Position numbers and translations under genes: made by a program
Shown here: positions 1-7,276 of the stretch, piece after piece
Layout of the letters: each line of letters begins with the position of its first letter
Position numbering within the stretch: position 1 is the first letter of the stretch
Assembly: GCA_032128395.1 (NCBI GenBank)
Contig: JAQBGV010000217.1
Span: forward strand, 1-17,007
Direction of reading: 5' to 3'
Length of the DNA stretch: 17,007 nt
Source: JAQBGV01 sp032128395
Lineage (GTDB): Bacteria; Planctomycetota; UBA8108; UBA1146
The notes under the pieces: generated by a model
What the model saw: the letters and a program-made list of their open reading frames with translations, nothing else
The model's database searches: none
Told to the model about the DNA's origin: nothing

Positions 1-357
1 CCCCGAGAGCTGGAGGCGCGGGCTGGCAAGCTCGCTTCGCAGGATGAGCTGCTCTCCGTAACGCTTGCTCGTGACCCGGACCCGCTCCACGTCCCGGATC
101 GAAACGGTCTTCAGGTGGGCTCGCCCCTCGACGTCGGAGACGACCTCGAGCCTCTGCGCGAGCTCCTCTGGGATGACGTGGGTCCCCTCGCTGTGGACAG
201 TGGGGCGCACCGCGGCGTTCGCGACCGGTTCGCCGTCGGGGCCCAGGATCTCGAGCGTGGAGGCGGAGGGGTCGTTCCGCCGCAGGACCATCCTCACCTC
301 GCGCCCGGCGGGCGGAGTGTAGGCGTTGAGCCTCAGGAAGCCGACGTCGGCCCCGGA
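1..357 (-). CDS. Fragment of a CarboxypepD_reg-domain protein, runs off the left edge
   Basis: The minus-strand frame with codons starting at 357, 354 and so on is open from just after a TGA at 358-360 to the window edge, giving 119 codons with no start or stop. The translation holds a typical carboxypeptidase-regulatory-like unit: a strand with ILGPDGEPVANAAVRP, then a polar loop (HVIPEELAQRLEV), then SDVEGRAHL, then a strand ending VTSKRYGEQLIL. This is the layout of secreted transthyretin-like modules common in planctomycete proteins, and it resembles single modules of the two giant proteins at the right end without being a copy of them. It cannot be a continuation of ruvC: it is in another frame and has none of the RuvC motifs. 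No initiation codon is visible, so the real 5' end of this gene is missing here and was replaced by ruvC sequence. Its wider function is unknown. Confidence 0.6.
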
Positions 358-541
358 TCACGCGAACCAGCTCCTCGTAGATCGCCCTCAGGCGTTCGGG
401 GTGCGGCTGGGTGCTCTCCGTTCGAAGCGCGCCGTATTCGACCAGGCGAAACGAGGGCCCCGTCCCGTCGATGACCCCCCACCCCATCTTCGCGAGCCCC
501 GGGTCGACGCCGAGCACGATCCGCTCCCGCGAGAAGATCAT
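352..541 (-). CDS. ruvC: RuvC Holliday-junction resolvase, N-terminal fragment only
   Basis: RuvC is the endonuclease that resolves Holliday junctions together with RuvAB. The first 63 codons are recognisable: the first strand IVLGVDPGLAKMGWGVID carries the first catalytic aspartate (D13), followed by LVEYGALRT and the helix PERLRAIYEELVRVIR. Where the family continues with a PDxxAIE-type segment carrying the second acidic residue, the sequence instead becomes arginine- and proline-rich and unlike RuvC; neither of the other two frames restores it. The later catalytic acidic residues are therefore absent, and this piece cannot encode an active resolvase. The RuvC frame stays formally open to the window edge, so an automatic caller may report a longer partial gene. 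The start ATG overlaps the der stop (ATGA) and has a GGGAGGGAG ribosome-binding site at 546-554, so the true 5' end is intact. The loss is 3' and abrupt. Confidence 0.75.
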
Positions 542-1854
542 CGTTCTCCCTCCCGACGCCGGTAGATCACGCGGACTGGCACCTCCGGGAAGGGGAGGAT
601 CTCGCGCAGCTGGTTCTCGATCGCGCGGCGATAGCCCGGGGAGAACCATCCGGGGCGATTGACCTTCAGGACGATCGTCGGCGGCAACACCGAGACCTGG
701 GTCGCGAAGTAGATCTTCGGGGCCTTGCCCGGCCGCGCCCGGTAGCGGACCTTCTCCCGCACGATCTCCATCGCGCGGTTCAGCTCGCCGGTACCGACCC
801 GTAGGCTTCCCTGTTTCGCGAGCGACTGCACGAGTCCGATGCACGCCTCGACGTTCTTCGCATCGATCGCCGAGATGAAGACCACCGGCGCGAAATGGAG
901 CGCCTCGAGCTGCTTCGCGAGGTACTCCTCGTAGTTCTCGGTGCTCGAGTGCTCCTTGACCAGGTCCCACTTGTTGACCGCGATCACCGTCGGACGATGC
1001 CGGGTGAGCACTTCGTGGGCGATCCGCTTGTCGAGCTGGGAGACCCCGTGGACCCCGTCGACGACGAAGATCACGACGTCGGCGCGCCGGATCGCCTCGA
1101 TCGCGCGCACCTGGGAGTAGAACTCGACATCGTCCTTGAGTTTCGCGCGCCGGAGGATCCCGGCGGTATCGACGGCGACGAACTTCTTGCCGTCCTTCTC
1201 GAAGCGAACGTCGATCGCGTCGCGCGTCGTCCCGGGGATTTCGCTGACGATCACCCGCTCCTCGCCGAGCAGCGCGTTGATGAACGTCGACTTCCCGGCG
1301 TTCCGGCGCCCGACGATCGCGATCTTGAGGGCAGGTTCCTCGCGCACGCCGGACTCCCCCACCGGAAGCTGCGCGGCCGCCTCTTCGATCAACTCGTGGA
1401 CGCCGATCCCGTGCGCAGCGGCGATCGGCCAGGGATCTCCCAGTCCGAGTCGGTAGAACTCGGCGAGGTCCTCGCGGGTCGCATCCGACTCGCACTTGTT
1501 CGCCACCAACATCACCGGCCGCCCGCCCCCCCGGAGCTTCAGGGCAACCCTCTCGTCGAGGGGGTGCACCCCGCTCCGACCGTCGACGATGAACAGGATC
1601 AGTTCCGAGTTCGCGATCGCTGCGTCGATCTGGGCGTGGATGTCGTCGTCGAGCTCGGGTGCATCGACGATCCCGACCCCGCCGGTGTCGAACACTTCGA
1701 CCAGTCGGTTCCCCAACTCGAGATCGACCGAGATCCGGTCGCGGGTCACTCCCGGCTGGTCGTGCACGATGCTCACCCGCCGACGGGCGAGGCGGTTCAA
1801 CAGGGTCGACTTACCGACGTTCGGGCGGCCGACGATCGCGATGCGCGGGATCAT
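538..1854 (-). CDS. der: Der (EngA) tandem GTPase, ribosome biogenesis
   Basis: This is a 438-residue double GTPase needed for 50S subunit maturation, the usual length for the family. GTPase domain 1 shows the P-loop GRPNVGKST (9-17), the G3 motif DTGG (56-59) and a G4 motif NKCE (119-122). Domain 2 shows GRRNAGKST (182-190), DTAG (229-232), NKWD (294-297) and a G5-like SAI (328-330). The C-terminal KH-like domain, about 355-432, includes APKIYFATQ and the PPTIVLKVNRPG stretch. The G4 of domain 1 has Glu where Asp is canonical (NKxD); domain 2 is canonical. The ATG start overlaps the stop of the Nudix gene as ATGA, and its own TGA overlaps the ruvC ATG in the same way, which suggests coupled translation. 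The protein is cytoplasmic. The identification is secure. Confidence 0.97.
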   Translation of the reverse strand: MIPRIAIVGRPNVGKSTLLNRLARRRVSIVHDQPGVTRDRISVDLELGNRLVEVFDTGGVGIVDAPELDDDIHAQIDAAIANSELILFIVDGRSGVHPLDERVALKLRGGGRPVMLVANKCESDATREDLAEFYRLGLGDPWPIAAAHGIGVHELIEEAAAQLPVGESGVREEPALKIAIVGRRNAGKSTFINALLGEERVIVSEIPGTTRDAIDVRFEKDGKKFVAVDTAGILRRAKLKDDVEFYSQVRAIEAIRRADVVIFVVDGVHGVSQLDKRIAHEVLTRHRPTVIAVNKWDLVKEHSSTENYEEYLAKQLEALHFAPVVFISAIDAKNVEACIGLVQSLAKQGSLRVGTGELNRAMEIVREKVRYRARPGKAPKIYFATQVSVLPPTIVLKVNRPGWFSPGYRRAIENQLREILPFPEVPVRVIYRRREGER

Positions 1855-2450
1855 CGAATTCCACCATCTGCGGGGTGCCCCACCTCCGGTCGGAACGCGA
1901 GCAGATAGAGGAGCGCCGCAACCGTCTTGCCGTCGGTGATCCCGCCGTCTCGCACCAGCTGTCGGGCCTCGTCGAGGCTCCGGATCGAAATGTGGATGAA
2001 TTCGTCCTCGTCGAGATTCTGCTGCGTAGGCTCGAGGCCGGTGGCGAGAAAGATGTGCATCCTCTCGTCGCAGAATCCGGGGGTCGGGTAGAAGACGAGC
2101 AGTGGCTCGATGGAGCGCGCGCGGTAGCCGGTCTCCTCCTCGAGTTCGCGGGCGGCGGCGGCGAGGGGCTGCTCCCCCGGCTCGAGGACACCGGCGGGGA
2201 GTTCGATGAGGTCCCCCCCGAGGGCGGTGCGGTGTTGCACGACGAGCACCACGCGGCCGTCGTCGAGGATCGGCAGCACGACTGCGGCGCCCGGGTGGCG
2301 CACGACATCACGCTCGGCGATCGTCCCGCTCGGAAGTCGCTCCTTGACGAGGTGCATGGCGTAGCGAACCCCGCGATAGGCGGGGACCTCCTCGATGATC
2401 TCGAAGCGGGTACGGGGTGACCCCTCCGCAGCGGCATCCTCTCGCGTCAC
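1851..2450 (-). CDS. Nudix hydrolase, ADP-ribose pyrophosphatase type
   Basis: This 199-residue protein has a perfect Nudix box at 87-109 (pattern G-x5-E-x7-RE-U-x-EE-x-G-U; core RELEEETGY), which binds the metal ions used to hydrolyse a nucleoside diphosphate linked to another moiety. The segment after the box, FYPTPGFCDERMHIFLA, with a proline about 15 residues downstream of the box, is typical of ADP-ribose pyrophosphatases (NudF/YffH-like), so ADP-ribose or a related nucleotide sugar is the likely substrate. An N-terminal beta-rich region (about 15-60) fits the dimerisation domain of that subfamily. The start is GTG at 2448-2450 with only a weak purine-rich stretch before it; no better in-frame start was found. 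It lies 109 bp downstream of mnmG and overlaps der by 4 bp, so it probably belongs to the same transcript as der. The exact substrate cannot be fixed from sequence. Confidence 0.9.
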   Translation of the reverse strand: MTREDAAAEGSPRTRFEIIEEVPAYRGVRYAMHLVKERLPSGTIAERDVVRHPGAAVVLPILDDGRVVLVVQHRTALGGDLIELPAGVLEPGEQPLAAAARELEEETGYRARSIEPLLVFYPTPGFCDERMHIFLATGLEPTQQNLDEDEFIHISIRSLDEARQLVRDGGITDGKTVAALLYLLAFRPEVGHPADGGIR

Positions 2451-2559
2451 GTGAACGATCCATTTCTCTGGCGTAGTAGATCTCGCGGCGCGGGATGTTA
2501 CAGGAGACCAGAGCCAGTGAACAACGTCAGGGCACGATTCCGTCGCCGTTTCTCGAGTC

Positions 2560-4395
2560 CTAGTCGTCCAGTTGCGACTCCAGGCGCCCCTCCCCTGCCC
2601 TCAGCGTCACCATCAGGATCGACAGGTCCGCCGGGGTCACCCCCGCGATCCGGCGGGCAGCCCCGAGCGTGCGGGGCCGGAGGTGGGTGAGCTTCTCCGC
2701 CGCCTCCCCTCGAAGTCCGGGCACCGCCATGAAATCGAGCCCCTCGGGGATCCGCCACGCCTCGAGTCGATGGAGCCGCTCGACCAGTCCCTGCTGGCGC
2801 TCGATGTAGCTCTCGTACCGCGCGTGGATCCGCACCTGCTCGCGGACCCCGTCGTCGATCTCCCAATCGGCGACCGCGGGGTGCAGCTGGATGAGATCAT
2901 CGAAGGTCGCCCCCGGGCGTCGCAAGCGAGCGAGAAGCTGCTCGGTCCCGCTGAACGTGCGCCGCAGCCGTTCGAGGGTCTCTTCGATGGCGGCGCGCTT
3001 CGCGACGATCCGATCGGTCTCTTCCGGGGGAAGCAACCCGAGCCGCACCCCGTGTTCGACGAGCCGCAGGTCGGCGTTGTCGTGCCGGAGACGGAGGCGG
3101 AATTCTGCACGCGACGTGAACATCCGGTACGGCTCCCGTGGGTCGCAGCGCACCAAGTCGTCGGCGAGAACTCCGACGTAGGCCTCCTCGCGTCCGAGGA
3201 TGAACGGGTCATCCCCGCGGAGCGCGAGCGCGGCGTTCACCCCGGCGAGGAATCCCTGCGCGGCCGCCTCCTCGTACCCCGACGTCCCGCAGATCTGCCC
3301 AGCGAGGGACAGACCACCGATCCTGCGCGCCGCGAACGTCACGTCGATCTGATGCGGCGGAAAGAAGTCGTACTCGACCGCGTAGCCGTGCCGGAGGAAC
3401 TCGACGTTCGCGAGCCCGGGGATCGTCCGCACCAGCGCATCCTGCGCGTCGGCGGGGAGGCTGGTCGAAACTCCGTTGACGTACACCGACTCGGTGCTCC
3501 ATCCCTCGCGTTCGAGGTGCACGACGTGTCCATCGCGATCGGGGAACCGCACCACCTTGTCTTCGACGGAGGGGCAGTATCGTGGGCCGATCCCCTCGAT
3601 CACGCCGGAGTACATCGGCGAGCGATGGAGATGCGCACGGATCACCTCGTGCGTCTTCTCGTTCGTGCGCGTGACGTAGCAGTCCATCCACTCTCGCCGC
3701 GGCGGCGGCAAGAAGTGGGAGAACCCCTCGGGCTCGGGGTCGGCGGACTGCACCGTCGTCTGCGACAGATCGATCGAGGAGAGCCGGAGACGCGGCGGGG
3801 TGCCGGTCTTCAGCCGCCCGGACTCGAACCCCAGGCGGAGGAGCGCGGCGGAGAGGCCTTCGACCGAGCCCTCCCCGATCCGCCCACCGGTGCGTTTCTC
3901 CTCGCCGGTGTGCATCAGTCCCCGGAGGAAGGTGCCGTTGGTCAGGATGACCCATCGCGCGGGGACTCGGGAACCATCTTCGAGCACCACACCGGTGACG
4001 CGTTCGCCTTCGACGACCAGGTCCTCGACCGCCGCCTCGAGCACGGTGATGTTCTCGGTCGCGCCGATCCGTCGGCGCATCACTTGGGAGTAGAGCTCCT
4101 TGTCGACTTGTGCGCGGAGCGAGCGGACCGCCTCCCCCTTCGAGGTATTCAGCATGCGGTAGTGGACCGCGGTCTCGTCGGTGATGCGTCCCATCACGCC
4201 GCCGAGGGCGTCGATCTCGCGGGCGAGCTGCCCCTTGCCGATCCCCCCCACCGCGGGATTGCAGGAGAGTGCACCGATCGTGTCTTCGCGCAGCGTGGCG
4301 AGGCAGACCTTCGACCCCATCCGCGCGGCGGCGAGTGCCGCCTCGCAGCCGGCGTGACCGCCGCCGACGACCACGATGTCGAATCGATCGGGCAA
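2560..4395 (-). CDS. mnmG: MnmG (GidA), FAD-dependent tRNA U34 modification enzyme
   Basis: MnmG works with MnmE to install carboxymethylaminomethyl (or aminomethyl) groups at C5 of the wobble uridine of certain tRNAs, using FAD, NADH and methylene-tetrahydrofolate. From the chosen start the protein is 611 residues, a normal family length. Visible signatures are the FAD-binding VVVGGGHAGCEAA near the N terminus, LSCNPAVGGIGKG, TGTPPRL, the family block GPRYCPSVEDKVVRF, GYEEAAAQGF, and a C-terminal helical domain with AVPGLRGEAAEKL. I chose a TTG start at 4393-4395, giving MPDRFDIVVVGGG, because an AGGAGG lies just upstream and homologues begin only a few residues before the FAD motif. An ATG at 4438-4440 would add 15 residues that look non-conserved and has no comparable ribosome-binding site. 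The partner gene mnmE is not in the window. No clear terminator is seen in the 109 bp after the stop. Confidence 0.96.
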   Translation of the reverse strand: MPDRFDIVVVGGGHAGCEAALAAARMGSKVCLATLREDTIGALSCNPAVGGIGKGQLAREIDALGGVMGRITDETAVHYRMLNTSKGEAVRSLRAQVDKELYSQVMRRRIGATENITVLEAAVEDLVVEGERVTGVVLEDGSRVPARWVILTNGTFLRGLMHTGEEKRTGGRIGEGSVEGLSAALLRLGFESGRLKTGTPPRLRLSSIDLSQTTVQSADPEPEGFSHFLPPPRREWMDCYVTRTNEKTHEVIRAHLHRSPMYSGVIEGIGPRYCPSVEDKVVRFPDRDGHVVHLEREGWSTESVYVNGVSTSLPADAQDALVRTIPGLANVEFLRHGYAVEYDFFPPHQIDVTFAARRIGGLSLAGQICGTSGYEEAAAQGFLAGVNAALALRGDDPFILGREEAYVGVLADDLVRCDPREPYRMFTSRAEFRLRLRHDNADLRLVEHGVRLGLLPPEETDRIVAKRAAIEETLERLRRTFSGTEQLLARLRRPGATFDDLIQLHPAVADWEIDDGVREQVRIHARYESYIERQQGLVERLHRLEAWRIPEGLDFMAVPGLRGEAAEKLTHLRPRTLGAARRIAGVTPADLSILMVTLRAGEGRLESQLDD

Positions 4396-4672
4396 GGTGC
4401 CTCCTGGGAGGGAGGATCGTACCGCGAGTTCCCCTCCCATGATGGGACCGGCTCACCGAAGGGGACGCCTGTCCCGGACGCCACGCCAGCTGGTCCACCG
4501 TCCATCAAGAAGGCCCGCCACCGTCTCCTCAGCGATCGCAATTGGTCGGAGTACCGGCTGAGGCCCGCGACCGGTCTCACCGCAGGGCCGCGAGCCGGCC
4601 CCAACTCTGGCATCTGAACCTGCGATCGGCTCCACTGGGAGGGGTCCATTCCCTTCTATCGAGGAGCTCTCC
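4396..4672. promoter_or_regulatory. Divergent intergenic region between mnmG and the M14 peptidase
   Basis: These 277 bp separate two divergent start codons, so promoters for both the mnmG gene string and the peptidase should lie here. I could not pick out a convincing -35/-10 pair for either. A GAGGAG ribosome-binding site for the peptidase lies at 4661-4666, 6 bases before its ATG. A 7-base inverted repeat (CCTCAGC at 4527-4533, GCTGAGG at 4557-4563) has a 23-base loop and may be chance. No small gene or RNA structure was recognised. Confidence 0.4.
4400..4405 (-). promoter_or_regulatory. Ribosome-binding site that decides the mnmG start
   Basis: A perfect AGGAGG on the minus strand lies 4 bases before the TTG at 4393-4395. 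The spacing is slightly short, but the match is full. It lies inside the reading frame that would be used if translation began at the upstream ATG (4438-4440), so it argues for TTG initiation of mnmG. Confidence 0.6.
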
Positions 4673-7273
4673 ATGCCGCGATCCGCGCTCGTCTTTCTCA
4701 CCCTATTCCTCGCCTCCCCCCTCTTCGCTCAGAGCCCGCAATCGCCGGCCGATTGGCTCGGCCGGCCGGTCGGGACCGACCGGTTGCTCGCCGACTGGGG
4801 ACAGATCGGGGGGTGGTTCGATGCGCTCGGGGAGGCCTCCCCGCGCGTTCGCATCGAACAACCCGGAGTCTCCACCGGAGGGCGCCCCTTCCGGATTGCG
4901 ATCATCACCTCGGAGGCGAACCAGGCCCGCCTCGAGGAGCTGCGCACCCTCGCCGGTCGCATCGCCGACCCTCGCGGCCTCACCGCGGCAGACCGGGAGG
5001 ACCTCCTGGGGCGCGCGCGGCCGATCATCTTCATCTCTTGCAACATGCACTCGACCGAGATCGCCGCGGCGGAGATGTCGATGGAACTCGCGTGGCGCCT
5101 CGCGACGAGCGAGGACGAGCCATGGGCGTCCGCCCGGAGCGAAGTGGTGACCGTTCTCGTCCCGACGATGAACCCGGACGGCCTCGACGACGTCGTTTCC
5201 TGGTATCGCCGGATCGTCGACACCCCCTACGAGAGCGCAGGTCTCCCCGAGCTCTACCAGCTCTACGCGGGACACGACAACAACCGAGATTGGTTCGCCC
5301 TGTCGCTGGAGGAGACACGCATCGTGACGCGGCTCCTGTACTCCCAGTGGCACCCACAGGTGTACTGGGATGTGCACCAACAGGGTTCGACCCGCGAGCG
5401 CCTGTTCGTCCCCCCCTTCCGCGATCCGCTCAACCCGAACCTCGACGCGTCGGTCATCGCCGGGATCGGCGCTCTCGGCAGCCGCGCGATGCTCGACCTG
5501 ACCCGCGCGGGGTTCACTGGCGTGTCGACCGGAGTCAGCTACGACATGTGGTGGAACGGCGGGAATCGAAACGTCCCGGTGCGGCACAACATCATCGGGC
5601 TCCTCTCCGAAGCCGCCTCGGCAAACCTCGCGAGTCCGATCTTCATCCCCCCCGGCGATCTCTCCGCGCCGAGCGGGATCGAGACCGGCTACGCGCCGTC
5701 GAACCGTTTTCCAGCGCCGTGGCCCGGGGGTTGGTGGCGGATCGGCGACATCATCCGATATGAGCTCGCTCTCGGGGAGTCGCTCCTCGGCAGCCTTGCT
5801 CGTGAGCCGCAGAGCTGGCTCCGCGGTGCGCTCGAAGTCGCGGAACGCACGGTCGCCGAGGGCGCGCGCGAAGCACCGAGCGGTTGGCTCATCCCACCCG
5901 GCCAGCACGACGCCGGTGCTCTGCGCCGACTCCTCCGCATCCTCTTCTCGCAAGGGCTCGAGGTCGAGCGCGCCACCGCCGCGTTCCTCGCCGATGGAGT
6001 CGAGTACCCCGGTGGAACCCTCGTGCTGCGTCGCTCGCAACCGTACGGGAGGTTCCTCCGCGATCTCTTCGAGATCCAGCGCTACCCCGAGGGGCCCTCG
6101 CCGTACGACGTCGCGGGGTGGACCCTCCCGCTCCTCTTCGGAGTGCGGCGCGTCGAGGTGGTCGGGGAGCTGAACGCGGAGACGACACCGCTGACGGACT
6201 CGAGCGCTGTCGCTTCACTTCTCGGTCAGCCGACGCTGCATCGCAAGGGGGAGGGAGTGCAGGGGAACCACGTCCCGGTCGCGGGCCTCTCCGGGCGGGA
6301 CACGGACACGATCTCTCGTCTCGTCACCCTCCTCGCCGCCGGTGCGCCCGTCCGGTTCCTTCGAAACGGTCTCGGCGACCATCTCGGGGAGTGGATCCCC
6401 GAGGCTGGCTGGGAGGGAAAGGTCCGCACGGCGGGAGGAGATCCCACGACGATCGAAGCCGGGCTTCGCCCCCTCGGGGAGGCGCTCTTCGATGATGCGA
6501 ACCAACTGAGCATCTCCGGACCGATCCTAGACGCCCTCCCGCGAGTCGGCATCTACGCGCCGTGGTCCGCGAGCATGGATGAGGGATGGCTCCGCTGGAC
6601 CTTCGAGCACCTCGGGTTCCCCTACACGCAGGTGCGAAATGCACGGATCCGCGCGGGCAACCTGCTCGGGAGCTTCGACGTGTTGATCCTCCCTAGCGTC
6701 TCCTCTCGTTCGATAAGGGACGGGCGCGAGGAAGGAAGCGTCTTCCCCGAACTCGCCGGCGGTCTCGACCCGGAGGGTTCGATCGCGATCGAGGAGTTCG
6801 TGCGCGCCGGCGGCACCTTGATCGCCTGCGAGAGCGCGTGCCAGTATGCGATCGAACTGTTCGATCTGCCGCTCGAGGACGTGACGCGCCGAACGGGAGC
6901 AGCGGAGTTCTCCTGCCCCGGTTCGGTGCTGCGAACCGTTCCCGCAGCTGCCCAGTGGACGGACGGACTCCCCCTCAGCCAACCGATCTTCTTCGCCGGT
7001 TCCCTCGCCCTGCGCGCGAAGGAGCCCGCGAAGGACACCCCGACCCGCCAGCAACTCACCCTCGGCGAGTGGCAGCCGCTCCTTCACTACCCCGCGAGCC
7101 AAGTGCTCCTGTCGGGTTACATCAAGGGCGCGGAACAGATCACCGGAGCGGCGGCGTGGGGCCGCATCGAAGTCGGCGACGGCGCGGTGCACCTCTTCGG
7201 ATTCCGCCCCCACTACCGCAGCTGGAGCCACGGGAGTTTCTGGCTGATGTTCCGGGCGGTGCTGCTTCGGTAG
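4673..7273 (+). CDS. Secreted M14-family zinc metallopeptidase with C-terminal amidotransferase-like domain
   Basis: This is an 866-residue protein. An N-terminal signal peptide is evident: MPRSALVFLTLFLASPLFAQ, with likely cleavage after the Ala-Gln region near residue 19-20. The M14 carboxypeptidase fold occupies roughly 30-340: zinc ligands H126 and E129 in NMHSTE, substrate-binding asparagine and arginine in HDNNRDWF (N204/R205), the third zinc ligand H235 in YWDVHQ, and the catalytic glutamate E313 in LLSEAAS. After a linker region, about 620-860 resembles a class I glutamine-amidotransferase-like alpha/beta domain (RVGIYAPW, FDVLILPS, then GGTLIACESACQYAIELF), known as an appendage in some large bacterial M14 proteins and probably not an amidotransferase here. 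Expected activity is removal of C-terminal residues from peptides outside the cytoplasm. The start is supported by GAGGAG at 4661-4666. The gene is divergent from mnmG and converges on the sigma-fusion gene with only 3 bases between the stops. The substrate is unknown. Confidence 0.88.
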   Translation: MPRSALVFLTLFLASPLFAQSPQSPADWLGRPVGTDRLLADWGQIGGWFDALGEASPRVRIEQPGVSTGGRPFRIAIITSEANQARLEELRTLAGRIADPRGLTAADREDLLGRARPIIFISCNMHSTEIAAAEMSMELAWRLATSEDEPWASARSEVVTVLVPTMNPDGLDDVVSWYRRIVDTPYESAGLPELYQLYAGHDNNRDWFALSLEETRIVTRLLYSQWHPQVYWDVHQQGSTRERLFVPPFRDPLNPNLDASVIAGIGALGSRAMLDLTRAGFTGVSTGVSYDMWWNGGNRNVPVRHNIIGLLSEAASANLASPIFIPPGDLSAPSGIETGYAPSNRFPAPWPGGWWRIGDIIRYELALGESLLGSLAREPQSWLRGALEVAERTVAEGAREAPSGWLIPPGQHDAGALRRLLRILFSQGLEVERATAAFLADGVEYPGGTLVLRRSQPYGRFLRDLFEIQRYPEGPSPYDVAGWTLPLLFGVRRVEVVGELNAETTPLTDSSAVASLLGQPTLHRKGEGVQGNHVPVAGLSGRDTDTISRLVTLLAAGAPVRFLRNGLGDHLGEWIPEAGWEGKVRTAGGDPTTIEAGLRPLGEALFDDANQLSISGPILDALPRVGIYAPWSASMDEGWLRWTFEHLGFPYTQVRNARIRAGNLLGSFDVLILPSVSSRSIRDGREEGSVFPELAGGLDPEGSIAIEEFVRAGGTLIACESACQYAIELFDLPLEDVTRRTGAAEFSCPGSVLRTVPAAAQWTDGLPLSQPIFFAGSLALRAKEPAKDTPTRQQLTLGEWQPLLHYPASQVLLSGYIKGAEQITGAAAWGRIEVGDGAVHLFGFRPHYRSWSHGSFWLMFRAVLLR

Positions 7274-7276
7274 TCG

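Noticed and set aside
2..351. Continuation of ruvC in its own open frame
   Set aside because: The frame has no stop, but the translation is Arg/Pro/Gly-rich and has none of the later RuvC acidic motifs; the neighbouring frame codes for a well-formed beta module instead.
895..1908. Plus-strand open frame of 337 codons over der
   Set aside because: It is an antisense shadow of der with low-complexity, strongly charged composition and no motif.
3209..4498. Minus-strand open frame of 429 codons overlapping mnmG
   Set aside because: It is an out-of-frame shadow of mnmG with Arg/Pro-rich translation.
4527..4563. 7-base inverted repeat as terminator or operator
   Set aside because: Short arms, a 23-base loop and no T-tract; the chance of such a match in GC-rich sequence is high.
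2572..4617. Plus-strand open frame of 681 codons over mnmG
   Set aside because: It is the antisense of mnmG in GC-rich sequence; the translation is rich in Arg, Pro, Gly and Asp with no recognisable domain, while the minus strand encodes a textbook MnmG.
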